Assembly: GCF_001655615.1 (NCBI RefSeq) | Contig: NZ_CP011567.1 | Coordinates: 2,117,001 to 2,181,000, forward strand | DNA from: Pseudomonas sp. GR 6-02 | GTDB lineage: Bacteria > Pseudomonadota > Gammaproteobacteria > Pseudomonadales > Pseudomonadaceae | Length of the DNA: 64,000 nt | Direction: 5' to 3' | Shown here: positions 55,091 through 64,000 of the stretch, piece after piece | How positions within the stretch are numbered: the first letter of the stretch is position 1 | Layout of the letters: every line of letters starts with the position of its first letter | The notes under the pieces: model-generated | Database searches by the model: none | The model's input: the letters and a program-made list of their open reading frames with translations, nothing else | Told to the model about the DNA's origin: nothing | Translations under genes and position numbers: made by a program

Positions 55091-56087
55091 GCTCATTGTT
55101 TTTAATGGCCCCATCCTTCAAGCGCTCCGATGAACTAGCTATTTCGCTTGAATTACTATCGTCTTTCTTGTTTTCAGTCGCAGCCTGGCTTGAGTTCTGA
55201 CTGACAGTGTTGTCACTCGATGTCACGGTGTTTGCGGTGGGTGTATCACTAGCTTTATTAGATTTCAGAGGGTGGGCGGCGGGAGCGGAGACGGTGTCTA
55301 ATTTAACTGTTGGCTTGTTTTTTTTCGTCGACTTATTGCTATTTTTTTGCGTTTTCTTGGCCATTGAAAAAGCAGAGTTCAGTTCTTTTTTGTTCTTGTG
55401 GATAAGACTGTCAATCGGCACGTAGCTAATAATTTGGTTGGGTTTTCTTTTGATATTTGAATTATAAAATTTCACTTGCTTCTGCGTTAGCTGGATGTCG
55501 GCAACAGGCGACAATCGAATGAGGCCAGAAATCGCCTCGCGAGCAATAGCATATGTCAGTTGATCAAGGCTGTAAGAAAAGCTATTGCTGGTTTTTGGTA
55601 TGGCAGAGGGGGGCGCTATTAATTCAATGGCACTGTCATGCCTGGAGAGTATTTTTCCTGCCGCTAAATCTTTATATGTGTAAACAACATTGCATTTCGA
55701 TCGAGTCCCGCCTCGGGCGTTGCTTATAGATACTGAAGATATTTCTGTGCTTATTTCAATGCGGCCGCTGTAATGTCCAAATTCGATAAAGCGATCACTG
55801 TTATGAATTTCTTTCTGGGTCGCATTCTTGATGGAATTTCCCCAGTTTGAAATTTGTAATTCACCTGGAAAGTTGTTGTCTGTATCTGTATTTTCTTTGG
55901 TTTTTATTTCTGCAGGAAGCACAATAACATCTACATTGTATGCAAGGTCATAATAGTCAATATCAGGAACAATGCTCTTGTTTCTTTCGCTTGAGACTTC
56001 TGAATAATTTCTTATGTTGGCACAACTCGTCACTCCGAAAAAGCTAAAAGCCAGCACGAGTAAGGCAGTTATTTTTTTTGTCGACAT
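54831..56087 (-). CDS. Lipoprotein with 45-residue C-terminal repeats
   Basis: 418 residues. Lipoprotein signal with lipobox VTSC near residue 22. A periplasmic domain of about 200 residues (GHYSGRIEISTEISS; LTYAIAREAISGLIRL) is followed by a Lys/Ser/Asn/Thr-rich low-complexity stretch (about 240-335) and the repeat units at the C-terminus. AT-rich codons mark it as acquired. It resembles no family I can name. Probably anchored to the outer membrane. Confidence 0.7.
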   Translation of the reverse strand: MSTKKITALLVLAFSFFGVTSCANIRNYSEVSSERNKSIVPDIDYYDLAYNVDVIVLPAEIKTKENTDTDNNFPGELQISNWGNSIKNATQKEIHNSDRFIEFGHYSGRIEISTEISSVSISNARGGTRSKCNVVYTYKDLAAGKILSRHDSAIELIAPPSAIPKTSNSFSYSLDQLTYAIAREAISGLIRLSPVADIQLTQKQVKFYNSNIKRKPNQIISYVPIDSLIHKNKKELNSAFSMAKKTQKNSNKSTKKNKPTVKLDTVSAPAAHPLKSNKASDTPTANTVTSSDNTVSQNSSQAATENKKDDSNSSEIASSSERLKDGAIKNNEPNDDSSGYIATPENHQPQIDVSAEQERALDECLKKEKEKLQGATDNAASRTGYTTVSGLYQPQNKILAVQERAMDECLKKAKAKLR

Positions 56088-56620
56088 GTTACCCTCCCAT
56101 AATTATTGATTAAGGGCTTGCGTTGTCGTTGACGCATAACAATGATTGGGCCGAATTCGGCGATAACGAAATAATAGAAGCCTCTAGATAACTCTGCGCT
56201 ACCAATTCCGACTTTTTTAAAAGTCTATATAAATCATAGGCCTATATTTCACGCCCAACCCCTGAGCTGTAATCGCGCGACTTCTGTTTTTTGACGTCAA
56301 TATCCTGTTGGGTCAGATTGATCCGCAGGAGTAGGTGAAGTTCAAGACGGTATCTACGGTCACCAACTGCCTGTGCTCAACCAGTTCAGGCATATAACTG
56401 GGAGCCATGAAGTCAAGGCTCACCACTGGTCTTTCTGATCATTCTTTCCTGGCAAGGGATCAGAGGACTGGCAGTCGTGTTCAAACTGAATGTCCGCCCC
56501 CCCCCAGAGAGATGAATCCGGTCCCATTATTCTGGCTTCAACAGCATCTCTACCCATCACCAACTACACTTTCTCCAGCCAGTCCGGGCAATCGTCCGGG
56601 GGCACACTCCAGGAGGAATC
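56088..56620. other. 533 nt divergent gap before the lipoprotein and the tyrosinase operon
   Basis: AT-rich on the left, then a transition to higher GC. It should hold the promoters of both the lipoprotein (minus) and the tyrosinase operon (plus). A run of nine C at 56497-56505 stands out. No gene is supported here. Confidence 0.5.
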
Positions 56621-57085
56621 ATGACAAGGAAAAATGTCTCCAGCCCTGAACCCTCAGCTAACGAAGCCAACGTGCTGTTGAGCCCGCCCGACATAGCTGC
56701 TCTCGCCGAGATATCCATCACTGATCCTGACAAAATGCACCCTGCGTGGATCAAGGAGCAGTTTCCCGAGTACGTGGACCCGCATGCAGGCCATGAGGCC
56801 AGGACGGTTCGCGAGATTAATCACAAAGGGCACGTTGTCCGGATCGTGACCACCTACCAGGTGGAGGTGGATGGGGCCCCGGTCCAGGCGCATCTGTTTG
56901 TGGACGATGCTGGACAGGTCCATACGCATGCCACTCCATTCGTTTCTTACGGATCGGCTCTCGATTTGATGACAGCGGTGATCGATGCCTATCCCGAGTC
57001 TTTCGCCAAGGGCAATGGCGACGGGGGAGAGCACTCCGACCATCCCGTTCACCATGATCACGGAGCACATCATGATCAGGTCTAA
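56621..57085 (+). CDS. MelC1-like tyrosinase copper chaperone
   Basis: 154 residues; strong ribosome site AGGAGG before ATG 56621. The middle (VEVDGAPVQAHLFVDDAGQV, TPFVSYGSALDLMTAVIDA) resembles the caddie protein MelC1, which delivers copper to and helps export apotyrosinase in Streptomyces. The C-terminus is His/Asp-rich (HSDHPVHHDHGAHHD), likely for binding copper. No clear signal peptide. It overlaps the tyrosinase gene by 14 nt. Confidence 0.72.
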   Translation: MTRKNVSSPEPSANEANVLLSPPDIAALAEISITDPDKMHPAWIKEQFPEYVDPHAGHEARTVREINHKGHVVRIVTTYQVEVDGAPVQAHLFVDDAGQVHTHATPFVSYGSALDLMTAVIDAYPESFAKGNGDGGEHSDHPVHHDHGAHHDQV

Positions 57086-57965
57086 TGCTGTCAAAGATCT
57101 CGCGGCGCTTCAGAAATACGTCGAAGGGGTGAAGCTGCTCAAGGATCCTGCGCTGAATCCCTGGCCTGGGCAGGCCAATCTCTCGATTTATGACTCCTTG
57201 GTGGCCTGGCACCACCGGGCCATGATGATTTCAACGCCTGCGGGGCAGATGGCCAGGAATGCTGCGCATGGAGGCCCATCATTTTTACCGTGGCATCGCT
57301 ACTTTCTAGTGCGGCTGGAATCGTTGCTTCGCAAAGCGGTAAATGACCCACACTTTCGAATTCCATATTGGGACTGGAACACTGACGCGGAACTTCAGGA
57401 CCCCAGGACATCAGTCATCTGGTCGAATCAGTACCTTGGACAGTTCGTGGACGGGAAGTGGCGGGTACGACTGATGGGTGATGGCCGCACCATGGAACTG
57501 GGCCGGGTAAACCGCCCCCTGGTGCGTTATCTGGGGGGAGGTGGGGCGCTGCCCAGCCGAGCCAATGTACGCAAGGTCATCCAGGAAAATACCCTGTATG
57601 ACAAAGTGCCCTACGACGCGGCGCAATCCACCGGTGGTGCGCGCAACTACATCGAGGGATGGACTGGCAAAGAACGCATTCACAACAACGTCCATGTGTG
57701 GGTCGGCGGTGACATGGGGTTGTCGTCTTCGCCAAACGACCCGGTGTTCTTTCTGCATCATTGCAATGTCGACCGGCTCTGGGCGGCATGGCAAGCGAAG
57801 CATCCCGCCGCCGCTTACGTACCTGACGCAGCGGCTCCCGATACGCTCAAGTTCCATCGGATCGATGACCCGATGTACAGCCCTTTTCCGGAAAAGGTGA
57901 CACCTCGAGATGTTCTGAATTACAGCCAGTACTACAAGTACGACACTTTGAGCGACCTGCTTTAG
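57072..57965 (+). CDS. Tyrosinase (type 3 copper oxidase)
   Basis: 297 residues from ATG 57072 (GGAG 7 nt upstream); the frame is open further up inside the chaperone gene. Copper A site: SLVAWHHRAM, FLPWHRYFLVRLE. Copper B site: IHNNVHVWVGGDMG and NDPVFFLHHCNVDRLWAAW. It would oxidise monophenols and diphenols to quinones, leading to melanin-type pigment. Length near that of Streptomyces MelC2. Needs oxygen, so it is unlinked in function to the low-oxygen island. Confidence 0.93.
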   Translation: MIRSNAVKDLAALQKYVEGVKLLKDPALNPWPGQANLSIYDSLVAWHHRAMMISTPAGQMARNAAHGGPSFLPWHRYFLVRLESLLRKAVNDPHFRIPYWDWNTDAELQDPRTSVIWSNQYLGQFVDGKWRVRLMGDGRTMELGRVNRPLVRYLGGGGALPSRANVRKVIQENTLYDKVPYDAAQSTGGARNYIEGWTGKERIHNNVHVWVGGDMGLSSSPNDPVFFLHHCNVDRLWAAWQAKHPAAAYVPDAAAPDTLKFHRIDDPMYSPFPEKVTPRDVLNYSQYYKYDTLSDLL

Positions 57966-57971
57966 GCAGCA

Positions 57972-58877
57972 TCAAGCGGGGGAGCCTCTAGTCATACTGA
58001 ACGCCTGCTCTTGCAGACTCGTTTGTATCAACGCAGCCAATTGTCGGGGGGCAGGCGCCAAGTGTTCTGCCCCTCGATAAAGCACATAGCCGAGGGTCGG
58101 CAGCGGGGGTAGACCGGCAATCACGGCGAGATGCCCTGGCAGACCAATGCGGGTTCGCAACGTGAGGCCCAAACCGGCCGCAACGGCCGCCCAGATTCCA
58201 CCAACGCTGGGGCTGGTCAGCGCGATTCGCCAGGGAATCCGCGCCTCATCCAGTGCCTGGGTGGCCGCGCTGCGCAACACGCAAGGGGCGTCGAACATGA
58301 TCAATGGCAGGGGGGAATCGACAGAGCGGTTGATGGGGGGCGAGTCACGAGGCCCGATCCAGTGCATCTGCGTTTCACCCAGGTGCGTGGCATAGGGGGA
58401 CTTGTGCCCTGTGTCCCAAGACAGGGCCAGGTCCAGGCCGCCGCTGTCGATCAATGCAAGCAGTTCGGCATTGCGCGCGATCCTGACTTCGAGGCTCACC
58501 ATCGGGTACATCTTGACGTAGCGTCGCAGAATGTCGCTGAGAAAGTGTTCGCCAAAGTCTTCCTGAAGCCCCAGGCGTACCGTGGCGGCGGTCTGGCTTT
58601 CGTGCAGGGTCTGGAAAATGCTGTCGTTCAGTTCAAGCAGTCGGCGTGCATTGCTGAGCAGGGTTTCACCCACCGGCGTCAACACCAGCCCTCGACCGGA
58701 TTTTGACAGCACTGGCGTGCCTACCTGTTCCTCAAGCTTCTTGAGTTGTGCGCTCACGGCAGACGTCGAGCGATTGAGCCGATCCGCCGCCTTGGCGAAG
58801 CTGTTGAACTCCACGCCGGTCACGAAAGTACGCAGCACATCAAGATCGAAGGTCGGACGGCGCATCGAATCATCCAT
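57972..58877 (-). CDS. LysR-family transcriptional regulator
   Basis: 301 residues. N-terminal helix-turn-helix (about 10-70: LRTFVTGVEFNSFAKAADR, STSAVSAQLKKLEEQVG) and a LysR substrate-binding domain. It is divergent from the tautomerase gene across 96 nt and probably controls it. Convergent with the tyrosinase gene (6 nt). Start ATG 58877; ATG 58865 is an alternative. Confidence 0.9.
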   Translation of the reverse strand: MDDSMRRPTFDLDVLRTFVTGVEFNSFAKAADRLNRSTSAVSAQLKKLEEQVGTPVLSKSGRGLVLTPVGETLLSNARRLLELNDSIFQTLHESQTAATVRLGLQEDFGEHFLSDILRRYVKMYPMVSLEVRIARNAELLALIDSGGLDLALSWDTGHKSPYATHLGETQMHWIGPRDSPPINRSVDSPLPLIMFDAPCVLRSAATQALDEARIPWRIALTSPSVGGIWAAVAAGLGLTLRTRIGLPGHLAVIAGLPPLPTLGYVLYRGAEHLAPAPRQLAALIQTSLQEQAFSMTRGSPA

Positions 58878-58973
58878 TAATTCGGGACTAAGGCCGCTAT
58901 TAAATCTGATATTCGGAATGATCGCGACTTGATAGTTTTCCCCTGTCAGTTGGATTTTCAGGAGTAGGTCTTA

Positions 58974-59348
58974 ATGCCATTTGCACGTATTTCACTGCAC
59001 CGGGGAAAGTCTGCCGAGTATTTACAGGCCCTCTCACAAGGGCTGCACGACGCCTTGGTAGAAAGCTTCGAAGTGCCGATGGCTGATCGATTCCAGGTCA
59101 TTCACCAACATGAAACGGGCGAGCTGATCTTTGATCCCGACTACCTGGGCGGTCCTCGTAGTGATGACTTTGTGCTGATCGCGATTACTGCCGGTCGCCC
59201 TCGAGACATCGAGACGAAACAGCGTTTTTATCGCAACCTGGTCGAGAAACTGGGCCGAGCGCCGGGCATCGATTCTGAGGACGTGATGGTGGTGATTACC
59301 ACGACAGCGGCAGATGAGTGGTCGTTTGGTGGCGGGCGGGGCAACTAG
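58974..59348 (+). CDS. Tautomerase-family protein (malonate-semialdehyde-decarboxylase-like)
   Basis: 124 residues. After the initiator Met the sequence begins with Pro1 (PFARISLHRGKS), the catalytic base of the tautomerase superfamily. The two-part length is twice that of 4-oxalocrotonate tautomerase, as in the MSAD/cis-CaaD branch. AGGAGTAGG precedes ATG 58974. The substrate is unknown; the divergent LysR suggests inducible catabolism. Confidence 0.85.
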   Translation: MPFARISLHRGKSAEYLQALSQGLHDALVESFEVPMADRFQVIHQHETGELIFDPDYLGGPRSDDFVLIAITAGRPRDIETKQRFYRNLVEKLGRAPGIDSEDVMVVITTTAADEWSFGGGRGN

Positions 59349-59453
59349 TTTTTGCTCTCAAGCCTGTATTCCGTAAATGTGGGCTATCTGTGTCTATCGG
59401 CAGCGTGGCCCGGTTGATAGGGTCCGTATTCACTTCAAGTTGATGAGGCAATA

Positions 59454-59783
59454 ATGGACCTTACCGCCATCCCCTTTGGGACTACCGATTGGTCGAAGAT
59501 TGAACCGGTCGAACATGCCGGCCAGACGGGCATGGCCTATTGGCGGACCTGTCAGTTTGGTTCAACGCGTGTGCGGATGGTTGAATACAGCCCCGGATAT
59601 CTGGCCGATCACTGGTGCTGGAGAGGTCATATCCTGTTGTGCCTGGAAGGCGAGCTACACACAGAACTGGAAGATGGCCGCCAGTTCACACTGACTGCCG
59701 GAATGAGCTATCAGGTGGGCAACGATGCCGAGGGGCACCGCTCGTTTACCACCAGCGGTGCGAAGTTGTTCATTGTGGATTGA
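59454..59783 (+). CDS. Cupin-fold protein with DHxCW-type motif
   Basis: 109 residues, GAGG before ATG 59454. Single cupin barrel: YSPGYLADHWCWRGHILLCLEGEL provides the metal-type motif and VGNDAEGHRSF the second part. It resembles proteins annotated as DHCW-motif cupins. Enzymatic or binding role unknown. Single gene. Confidence 0.75.
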   Translation: MDLTAIPFGTTDWSKIEPVEHAGQTGMAYWRTCQFGSTRVRMVEYSPGYLADHWCWRGHILLCLEGELHTELEDGRQFTLTAGMSYQVGNDAEGHRSFTTSGAKLFIVD

Positions 59784-59914
59784 TGCGTCGGATCTGATCC
59801 GTATTTTTCTTGGCTATCTGCATCTGTAATGGGATCAGCCTGCGGCTCACAATGACGGCACGGTCAGCAGTGGCGGTAACCGCTGCACCGCAAACTCATA
59901 GCGTAGGAGGCCCC

Positions 59915-59998
59915 ATGGGCAAGATGGCAATTTTCCTGGGTGGATTTCTGGTGTTGACCATTTTGATTGGTGCGCTGGCTACGATTTCTCCCGTTTAG
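59915..59998 (+). CDS. 27-residue single-helix membrane peptide
   Basis: ATG 59915 is preceded by a full AGGAGG at 59906-59910 (spacing 4), and the peptide is one hydrophobic helix (AIFLGGFLVLTILIGALA) with a short basic N-terminus. A strong terminator follows at once, so this is a real gene unit, too short for usual gene finders. Function unknown. Confidence 0.7.
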   Translation: MGKMAIFLGGFLVLTILIGALATISPV

Positions 59999-60025
59999 TC
60001 TCGTCCTGCGATCAGCAAAAAGCAC

Positions 60026-60056
60026 AACGCCTCCACACTGGGAGGCGTTGGTTTTC
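60026..60056 (+). terminator. Terminator of the small membrane peptide
   Basis: Stem AACGCCTCC / GGAGGCGTT with a 6 nt loop, followed by GGTTTTC. It directly follows the stop of the 27-residue gene. Confidence 0.8.
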
Positions 60057-60093
60057 TTCGGACAAGCTGATGGCAGGGGGGGCCAAGACCGCC

Positions 60094-60567
60094 TCAACGA
60101 ATATGCTTGGAATAGGCCGCTTTAAGTGCCTCGGATACAAGGGCAATCAGTATCGGGGTAGAGCTGGACTGCATGTCTCTGCCGATGTCAGTTCGCCGTT
60201 CCAGCACTTTGCCAGCGTATTTGGATGCCTGGCCTTCAGACGCGAGTGATAACAGCTCTTCTTCAGTAAAAGACTTCTCATAAGCCGCGGCAAGATTTTG
60301 ATTCCATTTCGGCTGGTACTGCGGAAGTAGCGCGTCAATTTCGCTCGATACGGCACTGTGTGCTTTTTCACTTCCTAACTTTTCAATGAGCATCGCAAAG
60401 GTTTGTGTTTTCTTTGCCGCCAGCAGTGCCAGTGTTGGCAGGCTGTCACCCACATGGGTTTGAGCAACAAAAGCGAGCGCTGTCTTATGCGCAAGTACTT
60501 CAGCCGTGACCGTGGTGGACAACACGATGGGCGCTACGAATGCGACCGCGACACAAAAAGACCTCAT
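60094..60567 (-). CDS. DUF2059-like periplasmic protein
   Basis: 157 residues from ATG 60567. Signal peptide 1-23 (VLSTTVTAEV). The C-terminal half has the DUF2059-like run LPQYQPKWNQNLAAAYEKSF, TEEELLSLASEGQASKYAGKVLERR. Secreted helical protein of unknown function. The assignment to DUF2059 is by pattern only. Confidence 0.65.
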   Translation of the reverse strand: MRSFCVAVAFVAPIVLSTTVTAEVLAHKTALAFVAQTHVGDSLPTLALLAAKKTQTFAMLIEKLGSEKAHSAVSSEIDALLPQYQPKWNQNLAAAYEKSFTEEELLSLASEGQASKYAGKVLERRTDIGRDMQSSSTPILIALVSEALKAAYSKHIR

Positions 60568-60718
60568 CAATTGATCTGGCTCCTTCGGTTCGCCACGTCG
60601 GTGATGCGCTACTGAGAACCCTAGTCGGGAAATACCTATATCGCTAGTGATTCGGTTCCACTTTGGCTTGAGCCAGGGCGACGTTGATGGCGTGACAGCC
60701 GTCGTGTACCCAGACTTG

Positions 60719-60757
60719 AAAAGCCCACTGAACCAGTAACGGTCAGTGGGCTTTTTT
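60719..60757. terminator. Bidirectional terminator after katG
   Basis: AAAAGCCCACTGA / TCAGTGGGCTTTTTT, arms identical to those at 54212-54250. On the minus strand it follows the katG stop; the T run is on both sides. Confidence 0.85.
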
Positions 60758-60779
60758 CACGCTGGATTGAGCGCCAGCA

Positions 60780-63405
<2,626 letters not shown>

Positions 63406-63885
63406 ATGCTGCTAACCCACCGCCCCGTCAGTGCTGAAGACGTGTTGACGATTTGCGACTTTCCTCAAACGCCCCAAGAGCTTTTTTTCATGTTCCCGAA
63501 GGCACAGTACCCGCTGACGGAGGCTCAGCTGCTTGCATCGATAGCTCAACGCTCGGACTCAACGGTGGTTGAAGGGGATAATGCTGTTGTCGGTTTTGCT
63601 AACTTTTATTCGTTTGAGCGCGATGGCGTTTGCTCAATCGGCAATGTGATCGTTTCGCCCAAGGCTCGGGGGAAAGGTGTCGCGCGGTTTTTGGTGGAAA
63701 CGATGGTGGGGCTGGCGTTTGAACGTCATCGGGCAAGCGAGGTGCAGCTTTCGTGTTTCAACGAGAACACGGCGGGGCTGCTTTTGTATCCGCAGCTCGG
63801 GTTTGTGCCGTTTGGGGTTGAGGAGCGGGTGTCGCAGGATGGGCGCCGTGTCGCGCTGATACACATGCGAAAGACAAGCAAGTAG
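63406..63885 (+). CDS. GNAT-family N-acetyltransferase
   Basis: 159 residues from ATG 63406; the frame is open to 63289 but without similarity. GNAT pattern: VVGFANFYSFERDGVCSIGN, VIVSPKARGKGVARFLVETM and a C-terminal QLGFVPFGVEER. Small-molecule or protein acetyltransferase; target unknown. The last 115 nt of the window contain no gene that I can support. Confidence 0.85.
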   Translation: MLLTHRPVSAEDVLTICDFPQTPQELFFMFPKAQYPLTEAQLLASIAQRSDSTVVEGDNAVVGFANFYSFERDGVCSIGNVIVSPKARGKGVARFLVETMVGLAFERHRASEVQLSCFNENTAGLLLYPQLGFVPFGVEERVSQDGRRVALIHMRKTSK

Positions 63886-64000
63886 GACGATGGCGGCAGG
63901 TCTGAGGAGAAAATCAACTTCGCATTCGTTCCGTGTCTTGTTTACGGAACGAGCCGAAAAGGCGAGTGAGGTCACGTATGATGGGCCTTTTCCGTTGACC

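Noticed and set aside
60644..60718. Minus-strand stretch reading QVWVHDGCHAINVALAQ and ending in TAG
   Set aside because: Looks like the tail of a lost gene but is only 24 codons, with no start and no recognised family; not strong enough to list as a gene.

Overview
The window looks like a chromosomal segment of a fluorescens-group Pseudomonas. This rests on Pseudomonas-type REP palindromes (1319-1453, 2293-2475), a secreted-looking malate:quinone oxidoreductase with the Ala/Pro tail usual in Pseudomonas, Anr-type regulators with perfect Anr boxes, and high-GC codon use. No rRNA, tRNA, CRISPR array or insertion sequence was seen.

Layout. 1-4284: end of an NAD-dependent epimerase gene, an alpha/beta hydrolase, an aldo/keto reductase and a histidine kinase, separated by REP-type repeats. 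4456-46177: a roughly 42 kb low-oxygen/stress island and the main interest of the window. 46248-54197: ordinary genes (EamA exporter with divergent MocR-type regulator, two hypothetical proteins, a DUF3885 protein, YceI, a GNAT protein, Mqo). 54236-57965: accessory DNA with a broken Tae4-type T6SS amidase, a repeat-bearing lipoprotein, and a tyrosinase with a MelC1-like copper chaperone. 57972-64000: LysR regulator with divergent tautomerase, a cupin, a 27-residue membrane peptide, a DUF2059-like protein, KatG and a GNAT protein.

The island. Two 248-residue Anr/FNR paralogues, each with four conserved cysteines, lie inside it. Nineteen Anr-type boxes (TTGAT-N4-ATCAA or close variants) stand before almost every transcription unit, mostly spaced so that a class II FNR promoter (-41.5) gives a 25-90 nt leader. 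The units encode phosphoketolase, Zn alcohol dehydrogenase, a second GroEL, a second FtsH with a K+ channel, Hsp20, five tandem-domain universal stress proteins, a BCAM0308-like zinc-ribbon protein, an operon of acetyl-CoA synthetase, pyruvate-dehydrogenase-like E1alpha/E1beta/E2 and an acyl carrier protein, a nitroreductase, a Spy/CpxP-like protein, two phosphoribosyltransferases, an alpha/beta hydrolase, an erythromycin-esterase-family protein, PolX DNA polymerase with PHP domain, an ArcD-like antiporter, a P1B-type ATPase with a C-terminal hemerythrin domain, BON and MgtC/DUF4010 proteins, a GNAT protein and a beta-CASP RNase-like hydrolase. A three-gene cell-wall operon (deacetylase, DUF4015 hydrolase, AmiE-NamZ fusion) is embedded.

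How it may work (inference). When oxygen falls, the Anr proteins would switch on fermentative and acetyl-CoA metabolism, arginine/ornithine exchange, chaperones and protease, and DNA and RNA maintenance: a persistence programme. Gene content resembles the low-oxygen-activated (lxa) locus of Burkholderia cenocepacia and, in an unrelated phylum, the DosR dormancy regulon of Mycobacterium tuberculosis (USPs, Hsp20, nitroreductase, phosphoribosyltransferase-hydrolase and erythromycin-esterase proteins). These comparisons are from memory of the families, not from a search.
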